6,272 nucleotides of DNA from Nitrospira sp. (lineage in GTDB: Bacteria; Nitrospirota; Nitrospiria; Nitrospirales; Nitrospiraceae): positions 1-6,272 of the forward strand of contig JANYBU010000187.1 in NCBI GenBank assembly GCA_025360665.1, given 5' to 3'. Position 1 is the first letter of the stretch. Each line of letters begins with the position of its first letter. The translations under genes were made by a program, and so were the position numbers. The notes under the pieces were generated by a model. It worked only from the letters and a program-made list of their open reading frames with translations. It had not been told where the DNA came from and did not search any database. Below, in pieces: positions 1-6,160 of the stretch.

Positions 1-281
1 TGCTTGAGGTCCATGGAATCAGCCCACGCCTTGTGCGAGAAGAAGCTGTCGCAGCTGACGCCGAAGAGTTCCGCGTTGGCCGATTGGAACTTGGGGAAGT
101 CGTCGGTCAAACACTTGTTCTCGCCTTGACAGACTGGGCTCCAATCCAGGGGATAGAAGCAGAGCACCACATTTTTCTTGCCGCGATAGTCGCTCAGCTT
201 CACGTCCTTTTGGTCCTGATCCTTTAAGTTAAAATCCGGTGCAGTATCGCCCACCTTGATTTCTGCTGCTACGTCACTCAT
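1..281 (-). CDS. Peroxiredoxin (AhpC/TSA family), N-terminal part, runs off the left edge
   Basis: A thiol peroxidase of the AhpC/TSA thioredoxin-fold family, which reduces hydrogen peroxide and organic hydroperoxides in the cytoplasm using a peroxidatic cysteine. Only the first 93 codons are in the window. The protein opens MSDVAAEIKVGDTAPDFNL, the usual start of these enzymes (G-x-x-APDF). The active-site stretch FYPLDWSPVC, residues 42-51, matches the family's P-x-x-x-S/T-x-x-C pattern, making Cys51 the likely peroxidatic residue. Cys57 lies close by and Cys77 sits in a GVSCDS strand; which of these, if any, is the resolving cysteine cannot be told from a partial protein. There is no signal peptide. 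The start is well supported by an AAGGAGG ribosome binding site 7 bases upstream. The gene appears to have its own promoter and is separated from the next minus-strand gene by a repeat element. The exact subfamily (AhpE-like, BCP-like or typical 2-Cys) is unresolved because the C-terminus is missing. Confidence 0.93.
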   Translation of the reverse strand, partial: MSDVAAEIKVGDTAPDFNLKDQDQKDVKLSDYRGKKNVVLCFYPLDWSPVCQGENKCLTDDFPKFQSANAELFGVSCDSFFSHKAWADSMDLK

Positions 282-288
282 CTGGATG

Positions 289-295
289 CCTCCTT
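289..295 (-). promoter_or_regulatory. Ribosome binding site of the peroxiredoxin gene
   Basis: On the minus strand the bases read AAGGAGG, a near-perfect Shine-Dalgarno match, 7 bases before the ATG at 281. It fixes the peroxiredoxin start and is much stronger than the sites seen before the other genes here. Confidence 0.85.
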
Positions 296-335
296 CGCTA
301 GGTTTAGTCAGGCCTCTGACACAGTCGTATACGTT

Positions 336-365
336 TTTGTACCGTGCGGCTAGAAACCTTGTCAA
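336..365 (-). promoter_or_regulatory. Candidate sigma-70-type promoter for the peroxiredoxin gene
   Basis: On the minus strand a perfect -35 hexamer TTGACA (360-365) is followed after 18 bases by TACAAA (336-341), a 4/6 match to the -10 consensus. The predicted start would be near 329, giving a leader of about 48 bases. The promoter lies between the gene and repeat copy 1, so the gene need not depend on transcription from upstream. This is consensus matching by eye only. Confidence 0.45.
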
Positions 366-381
366 CGGTCCTGAAGGCCTA

Positions 382-594
382 GCAGGATGCTGAAAAGGGG
401 GATGGGGTAGCCGGGACGATCCCCTTGCTCGCGCAACGCGCGGCTTCAGAAGGCCCTCGTTGGCCGCGCGCAGTTGGGATCATCCCACCCACCCCTTTAA
501 AGTGACAGCTCGCTGCGGCCTTGCCCGCGGAACGGCGCGTCTCGGCGCGCCGGGGTTGGGCGGGTGAGATGTCTGGCCTTTTTGAGCATCCAGC
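382..594. repeat. Inverted-repeat-bounded element, copy 1 (213 bp, MITE-like)
   Basis: The left end GCAGGATGCTGAAAA (382-396) and right end TTTTTGAGCATCCAGC (579-594) are imperfect inverted repeats of each other. They match the ends of a second element at 5977-6100. Both copies also share, in the same order, a TTCAGA(A)GGC block (445-454 here) and an identical 16-base core CTCGCTGCGGCCTTGC (509-524 here). The left half of this copy is a GC-rich imperfect palindrome: arms of about 397-444 and 463-495 contain a perfect 8-bp stem (437-444 with 463-470). The right half carries a GGCGCG/CGCGCC hairpin (534-551). No reading frame inside looks coding, so if mobile it is non-autonomous. I recall similar sequences as numerous in Nitrospira genomes. 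No target-site duplication is evident. Confidence 0.75.
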
Positions 595-716
595 ATGGCG
601 CGTTCCTGTTATCCAAAATGTGCGAATCAGTGAAGTTCTGGCGTGCCCACATAGGTTTTCTTCAGTCTGCTAGAAGAGGCCTGAGTAGCCTGTAAGTGCC
701 TGATGAGACTTGAAAA
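595..716. other. Non-coding stretch between repeat copy 1 and the unknown gene
   Basis: With repeat copy 1 and the peroxiredoxin promoter region, this completes the 435-base gap at 282-716. I see no credible gene in it. It lies downstream of the minus-strand gene ending at 717, but no good intrinsic terminator is visible. A weak TCTTC/GAAGA inverted repeat near 658-677 lacks a U-tract. Three GCCTG words occur at 679, 688 and 698 without obvious meaning. Confidence 0.5.
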
Positions 717-1472
717 TTATGGTAATTGCCGAATTTCTCGAAAACTCAGCATGCGTCCGGATGGTGAGGCGGTGCGGTGGTTGGTAATCTCAATGCTCTG
801 GCCCAGAAGTCCTACACGGATATGGCTTCCGACTTTTGGCGACTGTCCAGTCCTGATCAATTCGTCTGCCGTTTCCCTGAGGAGATCGCGTACAGGCTGG
901 TCTGGAAGCCCGGGAGGAAGAAATGCTTCGAGTTCATCCACCCCGAATTTGCTGAGGCCGAGGGTGTAGCACCAGGTCCGGCGGCTCTGTTCATCGTCGT
1001 TCTGCATAATCGGGATGTGATCGCCGGCGACGAAGTGGGTGAGGGGACGATCCTGCCAATCCGACGGGTTCACGTATTGGTTGGTGATGATGTCATGGGC
1101 TGTGCCTTGAGTGAGGAGGGTGAGACCCCGGGCGAGTCGCGAGGCAAAGAGTATCGTGTCCGGCATGTCTCGCGGGGATACGAGGGAAGGGGCGACTGCG
1201 CCCATCACGTCGTGCTCCCAAGCCAACTGCTTCATCACGTCGGAAACGTGGCTCATCGGCAGCGGCATCACGACATGGGCCGACCAAGGGCCGTGCGACG
1301 CGTGCCATGATTCTGCTGAGCCCGCTTCGTGGCGAATGATCAGCGGCCCGCCATATTCCCGTTCGTACCAGGTCTTCAGTTCGTCTGTGGCCGGCGCAGT
1401 CCCCCGATAGCCGACAAAATAGAGTGGGGGGCGGCGGGCGGAAGGCTTGGGGGTTTTCTTCTTGATTCTCAT
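717..1472 (-). CDS. Conserved-looking hypothetical protein, probably co-transcribed with typA
   Basis: A soluble protein of about 251 residues that I cannot assign with confidence. It has a basic N-terminal tail (MRIKKKTPKP), no signal peptide and no membrane segment. Visible features are a strand-like PPLYFVGYRG (residues 15-24), a helix VSDVMKQLAWEHDVMGAV (76-93), LARGLTLLTQGTAHDIIT (113-130), and WCYTLGLSKFGVDELEAFLP (167-186). The T-x-G-x-x-x-FG-x-x-E-x-E pattern in the last block, and the 'laughably ordinary' D-x-x-T segment before it, faintly recall DUF4261-type proteins, but this is an impression and not an assignment. It begins 13 bases after the typA stop with no promoter between, which suggests an operon. 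An alternative ATG at 1520 would add 16 residues and overlap typA by 35 bases. I prefer 1472 because the extension reads across the typA C-terminus, but neither start has a good ribosome binding site. Confidence 0.75.
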   Translation of the reverse strand: MRIKKKTPKPSARRPPLYFVGYRGTAPATDELKTWYEREYGGPLIIRHEAGSAESWHASHGPWSAHVVMPLPMSHVSDVMKQLAWEHDVMGAVAPSLVSPRDMPDTILFASRLARGLTLLTQGTAHDIITNQYVNPSDWQDRPLTHFVAGDHIPIMQNDDEQSRRTWCYTLGLSKFGVDELEAFLPPGLPDQPVRDLLRETADELIRTGQSPKVGSHIRVGLLGQSIEITNHRTASPSGRMLSFREIRQLP

Positions 1473-1485
1473 CGCTGCAAGGAGA

Positions 1486-3372
1486 TTATTTGCTGGATTT
1501 CTTGGCCCTGCGGCGGTCATCCGAGTTGAGTATCCGTTTGCGAATACGCAGACTCTTCGGCGTCACCTCAATCAGTTCATCCGGGCCGATATATTCGAGC
1601 GCGAACTCCAAGCCCATTTCCCGTGGCGGCGTGAGGACCAAGGCCTCATCGGTACCCGACGCCCGCATGTTGGACAGCTGCTTTTCTTTACAGACGTTCA
1701 CGTCCATGTCTTCGTCCCGGCTGTTCTCGCCGACGACCATCCCGCGATAGACCTCCACGACAGGGCCGATAAACATGGTCCCTCGATCCTGGGTCATGAA
1801 GATAGCATAGCCGGTGCTGGTTCCGTCTTCGCACGCGACGAGTGACCCGTGTGTCGCCACTGCGAGGTCGCGCTGCTCCACCGGTTCGTACGCGACGAAG
1901 ACATGGTGCATGATGATGGTGCCCCGCGTCTTGGCGACCAAGAGGTTTTTGAGCCCCATGATGCCGCGGGTGGGGATATGGTACTCCAGGTGCATTTCGC
2001 TCGGCCCGGCATCAGAATGGATGAGCCGCATGTGGCGCAACTCGCCGCGGCGTTTGCCGAGCTCTTCAATCACGGCGCCTTGATAGGTTTCCGGTACCTG
2101 GATGGTCAGTTCCTCATAGGGTTCGAGGACCTTGTCCCCATCCCGGTGGACAATCACTTCCGGCTGCGAGACTTGCAGCTCGTACCCTTCCCGGCGCATT
2201 TGTTCGATCAAGACGCCAAGATGCAACTCGCCGCGACCGGCGACGAGGAACTTGTCCGCACTATCTGTTTCTTGCGCGCGCAGCGACACGTTGGTCTCGA
2301 GCTCTTTGAAGAGTCGATCGCGCAAATGTCGGGAGGTCAGGTATTTGCCTTCCCGTCCGGCGAACGGGCTATTGTTCACGGAGAAGGTCATTTGGACGGT
2401 CGGCTCGTCGACCGTAACTCGGGTCAGTGCGACCGGATGTTCCGCGTCAGCAATCGTATCGCCGATGCTCACTTCGACCAGGCCTGCCACCGCGACGATT
2501 TCTCCTGCCTCCGCGCGTTCGATATCCGTCCGTTCAAGCCCTGAATAGACTGCGAGGTCTGAAACTTTTCCGGGGAACTTGGCGTCATCCTTCCCGAGTA
2601 CGACTACATTCTGTCGGCGGGCGATCGAACCGGATTGAATCTTCCCCACTCCCATCTTGCCTTTGTAGAGGTCCTGAATCAGAGAGAGGACCAGGATCTG
2701 GAGGGGCGCGTCGGCGTTGATGGCCGGTGCGGGGATTTTTTCCAGGACGGTGTCGAGGAGGGGCGTAATGTCTGTGCCTGGCTTTGTGATGTCGTTCGTT
2801 GCGGTGCCTTTGATCGCGGCGGTGTAGACGATCGGGAAATCGAGCTGCTCATCTGTCGCACCGAGATGGACGAACAAGTCGAAGGTCCGATTCACCACGT
2901 CGTCGATGATGGCGTCCGGCCGGTCGATCTTGTTGATGACGACGATCGCTTTATGGCCGAGCGCTAAGGCCTTCCTCAACACGAAAGTCGTTTGCGGCAT
3001 GGGGCCTTCTTTTGCGTCGATCAAGATGAGGACGCCGTCCACCATGCGCAGGGTCCGCTCGACTTCACCACCGAAGTCGGCATGCCCCGGCGTGTCGACG
3101 ATATTGATTTTCACGCCCTTGTAGATGACGCTGGCGTTCTTGGCTCGAATCGTGATGCCGCGCTCGCGCTCCTGGTCCATCGAGTCCATGATCCGCTCGC
3201 CCATGTCGTCGATCTTGCGATGGACGTGGGTCTGTCGGAGCACGGCGTCAACCAGCGTCGTCTTGCCATGGTCGACGTGGGCGATAATGGCGATATTTCG
3301 AATGTCGCTACGACGCCCCTTAGGAGCGATATCGGCTGCGACGGGAGATTCTGTTGTGGCTGTCTGATCCAT
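1486..3372 (-). CDS. typA: Translational GTPase TypA/BipA
   Basis: A ribosome-binding GTPase of the EF-G/LepA superfamily, implicated in ribosome assembly and in stress and low-temperature responses. The 628-residue protein is slightly longer than the usual 600-615. The G domain shows AHVDHGKTT (31-39, P-loop), ERGITI (70-75, switch I), DTPGH (93-97, switch II) and NKID (147-150, guanine specificity). An EF-Tu-like domain 2 follows at about 220-310, then EF-G domain III- and V-like regions. The TypA-specific C-terminal domain includes NVCKEKQLSNMRASGTDEA (559-577) and EVTPKSLRIRKRIL (602-615). It ends in a basic tail RRRAKKSSK. The ATG at 3372 gives the normal TypA N-terminus. An in-frame ATG at 3591 would add 73 non-conserved residues reading through the promoter and hairpin, so I reject it. 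The nearest Shine-Dalgarno-like GGAG (3388-3391) is 15 bases away, further than usual. typA diverges from mrcA and is followed by the unknown gene. Confidence 0.97.
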   Translation of the reverse strand: MDQTATTESPVAADIAPKGRRSDIRNIAIIAHVDHGKTTLVDAVLRQTHVHRKIDDMGERIMDSMDQERERGITIRAKNASVIYKGVKINIVDTPGHADFGGEVERTLRMVDGVLILIDAKEGPMPQTTFVLRKALALGHKAIVVINKIDRPDAIIDDVVNRTFDLFVHLGATDEQLDFPIVYTAAIKGTATNDITKPGTDITPLLDTVLEKIPAPAINADAPLQILVLSLIQDLYKGKMGVGKIQSGSIARRQNVVVLGKDDAKFPGKVSDLAVYSGLERTDIERAEAGEIVAVAGLVEVSIGDTIADAEHPVALTRVTVDEPTVQMTFSVNNSPFAGREGKYLTSRHLRDRLFKELETNVSLRAQETDSADKFLVAGRGELHLGVLIEQMRREGYELQVSQPEVIVHRDGDKVLEPYEELTIQVPETYQGAVIEELGKRRGELRHMRLIHSDAGPSEMHLEYHIPTRGIMGLKNLLVAKTRGTIIMHHVFVAYEPVEQRDLAVATHGSLVACEDGTSTGYAIFMTQDRGTMFIGPVVEVYRGMVVGENSRDEDMDVNVCKEKQLSNMRASGTDEALVLTPPREMGLEFALEYIGPDELIEVTPKSLRIRKRILNSDDRRRAKKSSK

Positions 3373-3391
3373 AGATATTGCTGCATGCTCC

Positions 3392-3421
3392 AAAAAAAAG
3401 ACGCCCAGGAATCCAGGCGTC
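3392..3421 (-). terminator. Intrinsic-terminator-like hairpin in the typA leader
   Basis: Read on the minus strand, GACGCC (3416-3421) and GGCGTC (3400-3405) pair, and the stem extends to 9 bp through two G-U wobbles around an AUUC tetraloop. Eight U follow directly (3392-3399). The wobbles and U-tract work only in minus-strand RNA, so it acts toward typA, 20 bases before the typA ATG. The mrcA gene points the other way, so no upstream gene needs terminating. A leader attenuator or 5'-end mRNA hairpin is therefore the likeliest role. The hairpin shape is clear; the function is inferred. Confidence 0.7.
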
Positions 3422-3428
3422 GTACAGC

Positions 3429-3458
3429 AGTATACCTGAAGCATGACGTCCGGTACAA
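3429..3458 (-). promoter_or_regulatory. Candidate typA promoter
   Basis: On the minus strand TTGTAC (3453-3458) and TATACT (3429-3434, 5/6 match to the -10 consensus) are separated by 18 bases. Transcription would begin near 3421-3423, immediately at the first base of the terminator-like hairpin. The -10 is good and the -35 is modest. Confidence 0.45.
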
Positions 3459-3506
3459 GCGATGCCGGCAGGAAGATGTGGGGGCCAGCGCGCCGGCATT
3501 TGCTTG
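3456..3506. promoter_or_regulatory. Imperfect palindrome between the divergent typA and mrcA promoters, candidate operator
   Basis: The arm CAAGCgATGCCGGC (3456-3469) is matched by GCCGGCATttGCTTG (3492-3506). Outer 5-base and inner 8-base segments are perfectly complementary, offset by one extra base, around a 22-base centre. The outer ends coincide with the TTG of each predicted -35 box. A regulator bound here could affect both genes. No known operator is recognised. Confidence 0.35.
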
Positions 3507-3532
3507 AGTTTCGAGGGCTCCCACGGTATGGT
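3504..3532 (+). promoter_or_regulatory. Candidate mrcA promoter
   Basis: TTGAGT (3504-3509) and TATGGT (3527-3532) are separated by 17 bases. Each matches the sigma-70 consensus at 4 of 6 positions. Transcription would start near 3539, about 50 bases before the mrcA ATG. This is a by-eye consensus match. Confidence 0.4.
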
Positions 3533-3589
3533 GACAGTGGCATTCTTCTCCGGAAACCAAGCCTCCTTCGAAGGTAACCCCGCGTAACC

Positions 3590-5977
3590 ATGATGGATCG
3601 GCCGATACATCTACAGGATCCGCTTCGTCAACCACCACCTCGTCGCTCATGGCGCTGGTGGCAGATCTCGCTCTTAGGCCTAGGGGCGGCAATCTTGGTA
3701 GGGGGGCTAGCGGTGGGCGGGTTGGTCTGGCACCTATCGAAAGACCTTCCCGCGTTAGAGCTGTTAGGGACGTATCAGCCAAGCCTGGTGACGCAGGTCT
3801 ATTCGATTGATCAGCGGCTCATCGGTCAATTTTTCATCGAGCGTCGCATCCTGACCCCGGTGGCAGACATCCCCGAACGGTTGCGACGTGCGGTCATCGC
3901 TGTTGAGGATGTCCGGTTCTTTGAACATCCCGGCCTCGACTACATCGGCATGCTCCGTGCGGCCTGGAAGAATGTGCGCCGAGGGGGCAAGGTCGAAGGG
4001 GCCAGCACCATTACCCAGCAGTTGGCGCGGTCGCTGTTCCTCTCGTCCGAACGCACCTTCGACCGCAAAGTCCGCGAGTTAATTCTGGCCTACAAGATGG
4101 AATTGGTCCTGACGAAAGAGCAAATTCTCGAACTGTATTTGAATCAGATTTACTTCGGACAAGGCGCCTATGGTGTCGCCTCGGCGGCTCAAACGTACTT
4201 TGGAAAAGACCTCTCCGCCCTCACGATTGCGGAATCGGCATTTCTGGCGGGCCTCCCAAAATCGCCGAACCATTATTCGCCCTTCAAGGCCTATGATCTC
4301 GCAAAAAAGCGACAGGAGCATGTACTGGCGCGCATGGAAGAGGCGAGGTTCCTCACCACGGCTGAACGCGAACAGGCTGCAGCGGAGACACTCACTTTTC
4401 GGCGTCCCGGTGGTGTACAGGCTGCGCCCTACTTTGTGGAGTATATCCGACAGTTGCTGGTCGCGAAGTATGGCGAGGCGATGGTGTATAAGGGCGGGCT
4501 CAAGGTCTTTACGACATTGAACATGGAGATGCAGAAGGCTGCTGAAGCGGCCTTTGCGGCCGGCCTGCGCGAATTGGATAAGCGCCAAGGGTGGCGTGGC
4601 CCACTCCGAACGGTCGATGTGACTGCACCAACCCCACCCATTGTTGCAGCGGCGACTGATCAGGCGGTGAAGGTGGGAGACTATCGCGAGGGGTTCGTCA
4701 CCAAAGTGGCGAAGGATCAATATCTGGTGCAGATCGGCACGACGCTGGCCAAACTCGCCTTTGACGATATGGCCTGGGCGACGCGCCGTCTTACTGGGTC
4801 GGATACGGCGAAAGATGTCGTCATCAATCTGAATCTCAAGCACGTGCTGAAGCCCGGTGATGTCATCGAGGTGATGGTGAAGAAGCTGGATCGTGACGTT
4901 GTTCATGTGCAACTAGAACAGACCCCACTCGTCGAGGGAGGATTGATTGCGCTGGAGCCAGGCAAGGGTGCCATTCGGGCCATGGTCGGAGGCTACGATT
5001 TCGGTCGCAGCGAGTACAATCGGGCTGTGCAGGCCCACCGCCAGCCTGGATCCGCCTTCAAACCGATCATTTATGCGACGGCCGTGAGTCAGGGGATGAG
5101 CCCCGCGTCGGTGATCCTCGATGCGCCGGTTGTCTATGAGCAGGACCAGGATGAAAAAGCGTGGAAGCCGGAGAACTATGGAAGGAAAATCCATGGCATG
5201 GTGAGTTTGCGGGATGCCCTGGCCCACTCGCACAACCTCGCAACGGTCCGGTTGCTGGATAAGGTTGGCGTCAAGAATGTCATCGAGTTTGCGAAAACGG
5301 TCGGGATCACCAGTCCTCTGGCGGCAGATCTGTCGCTGGGGTTGGGCTCATCCTCCGTCGGGCTGATGGAACTGACCTCCGCCTATGGCGTGTTACTCAA
5401 CCAGGGGAGCCGTGCGGAGCCGTATGCGATCCTGTTCGTGAAGGACAACGCGGGAAAGGTGCTTGAACAGGCGGAACCGCAAGCACTGCCTGTGATCTCT
5501 AAAGAAACGGCATACTTGATTACGAACATGATGGAAGATGTGATTCAAAAGGGGACTGGTCAGGCGGCCAAAGTGATCGGGCGGCCGATTGCGGGGAAAA
5601 CCGGAACCACGGATGAGTTTATCAATGCGTGGTTTATCGGTGGTGCGCCGAACTTGGTCACGGGCATCTACGTCGGGTTTGACGATCGACGTTCACTCGG
5701 CGAGACGGAATCGGGGGCGCATGCCGCGCTGCCTATTTGGATTAATTTCATGCAGGAAGCGCTCAAGCCGCTACCGGTCATGGCCTTTACCATTCCAGAA
5801 GGCGTCACGTTCGTCAAGGTCGATCCGGCAACGGGGTTGCTTGATGGCGAGCAGGAGGGACAGGCCAGTACCGTCGAACTCTTTACCAAGGGTAGCGAGC
5901 CGACTGAAGTGACCCAGCGCCGACTGGACCCGATTGATTTCTATAAGTTAGATCAAATTCCCGAGGGGGCGCTGTAG
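3590..5977 (+). CDS. mrcA: Class A penicillin-binding protein (PBP1A type), bifunctional transglycosylase/transpeptidase
   Basis: An inner-membrane enzyme that polymerises glycan strands from lipid II and cross-links their peptides in the periplasm. The 795 residues begin with a short basic cytoplasmic tail and one membrane anchor (about 24-48). The GT51 transglycosylase domain follows, with EDVRFFEHPG (106-115, catalytic Glu106), GASTITQQLAR (137-147), RKVRELILA (159-167, probable second Glu163), ILELYLNQIYFGQGAYG (179-195) and GLPKSPNHYSP (221-231). Residues about 335-445 look like the OB-type linker of PBP1A enzymes. The transpeptidase domain has all three penicillin-binding motifs: S488-A-F-K491, S547-H-N549 and K670-T-G-T673. 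Both activities should be intact. Length is normal for the family. The ATG at 3590 precedes the membrane anchor; a second ATG follows directly at 3593. The nearest GAAGG (3570-3574) is rather far, so ribosome binding looks weak. The stop TAG abuts repeat copy 2. The gene diverges from typA. Confidence 0.97.
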   Translation: MMDRPIHLQDPLRQPPPRRSWRWWQISLLGLGAAILVGGLAVGGLVWHLSKDLPALELLGTYQPSLVTQVYSIDQRLIGQFFIERRILTPVADIPERLRRAVIAVEDVRFFEHPGLDYIGMLRAAWKNVRRGGKVEGASTITQQLARSLFLSSERTFDRKVRELILAYKMELVLTKEQILELYLNQIYFGQGAYGVASAAQTYFGKDLSALTIAESAFLAGLPKSPNHYSPFKAYDLAKKRQEHVLARMEEARFLTTAEREQAAAETLTFRRPGGVQAAPYFVEYIRQLLVAKYGEAMVYKGGLKVFTTLNMEMQKAAEAAFAAGLRELDKRQGWRGPLRTVDVTAPTPPIVAAATDQAVKVGDYREGFVTKVAKDQYLVQIGTTLAKLAFDDMAWATRRLTGSDTAKDVVINLNLKHVLKPGDVIEVMVKKLDRDVVHVQLEQTPLVEGGLIALEPGKGAIRAMVGGYDFGRSEYNRAVQAHRQPGSAFKPIIYATAVSQGMSPASVILDAPVVYEQDQDEKAWKPENYGRKIHGMVSLRDALAHSHNLATVRLLDKVGVKNVIEFAKTVGITSPLAADLSLGLGSSSVGLMELTSAYGVLLNQGSRAEPYAILFVKDNAGKVLEQAEPQALPVISKETAYLITNMMEDVIQKGTGQAAKVIGRPIAGKTGTTDEFINAWFIGGAPNLVTGIYVGFDDRRSLGETESGAHAALPIWINFMQEALKPLPVMAFTIPEGVTFVKVDPATGLLDGEQEGQASTVELFTKGSEPTEVTQRRLDPIDFYKLDQIPEGAL

Positions 5978-6100
5978 CAGGATGCTGAAAAAGTCCGCCA
6001 GCATCGTTCTCGCATCGTTCAGAGGCTCAACGTACCGAAGCGTACGCCTCGCCCCTTCACTCGCTGCGGCCTTGCTGAACGGCATTTTTGAGCATCCTGC
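5977..6100. repeat. Inverted-repeat-bounded element, copy 2 (124 bp, MITE-like)
   Basis: The ends GCAGGATGCTGAAAAA (5977-5992) and TTTTTGAGCATCCTGC (6085-6100) are inverted repeats matching at 15 of 16 positions. The interior shows nested pairing: GATGCTG/CAGCATC (5981-5987 with 5999-6005), CGTTCAG/CTGAACG (6016-6022 with 6075-6081), GAGGC/GCCTC and CGTAC/GTACG (within 6023-6050). GCATCGTTC is repeated directly at 6001 and 6012. The 16-base core CTCGCTGCGGCCTTGC (6060-6075) is identical to that in copy 1. There is no coding capacity. The element starts at the last base of the mrcA stop codon, with TA immediately before it, the same dinucleotide that precedes copy 1. Confidence 0.82.
6016..6089 (+). 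terminator. Possible mrcA terminator carried by repeat copy 2
   Basis: In plus-strand RNA the CGUUCAG/CUGAACG stem (6016-6022 with 6075-6081), enclosing the smaller hairpins, is followed three bases later by five U (6085-6089). This resembles an intrinsic terminator and is the only candidate downstream of mrcA. The stem encloses a large 52-base loop region, so efficiency is doubtful. Confidence 0.35.
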
Positions 6101-6137
6101 GCAAGTATTTTTGTTGTGCCGGGACGGTAAGAAAAAG

Positions 6138-6160
6138 GGGTCTTCGCGGATCACAGTGGG
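6138..6160. repeat. Probable terminal inverted repeat of the ISL3-family element
   Basis: The sequence from GGGTCTTCGCGGATC onward begins with the GG-x-TCTT-type end typical of ISL3-family elements as I remember them. It lies just outside and overlaps the transposase stop codon. The A-rich bases before it (about 6130-6137) could be the 8-base target duplication usual for this family. The partner repeat is outside the window, so the exact edge is uncertain by a base or two. Confidence 0.5.

Noticed and set aside
33..227. 64-codon plus-strand open frame opposite the peroxiredoxin
   Set aside because: The minus-strand frame encodes the peroxiredoxin active-site motif and has a strong ribosome binding site. 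The plus-strand frame is its shadow.
679..702. Three GCCTG words spaced 9 and 10 bases apart, as possible regulator-binding iterons
   Set aside because: The unit is only five bases long, the spacing is uneven and the flanking bases differ. Chance is sufficient.
777..1310. 177-codon plus-strand open frame opposite the unknown gene
   Set aside because: The minus-strand frame is longer, has domain-like blocks and sits in operon position behind typA. The plus-strand frame has low-complexity, charged composition typical of a shadow.
1849..2544. 231-codon plus-strand open frame opposite typA
   Set aside because: It is antisense to the conserved GTPase, its composition mirrors typA codon usage, and it lacks recognisable domains. 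Long antisense frames are common in GC-rich genes.
3565..3574. CCTTCGAAGG palindrome before mrcA
   Set aside because: A 10-base palindrome is short and could form by chance. It overlaps the weak GAAGG ribosome-binding-like site, but nothing else supports a function.
3373..3591. In-frame 73-codon N-terminal extension of typA starting at the ATG at 3591
   Set aside because: It reads through the predicted promoter and the terminator-like hairpin, is not TypA-like in sequence, and the normal TypA start is at 3372.
4079..4912. 277-codon minus-strand open frame opposite mrcA
   Set aside because: It lies entirely within the clearly identified transglycosylase/linker coding region and has no recognisable motif.
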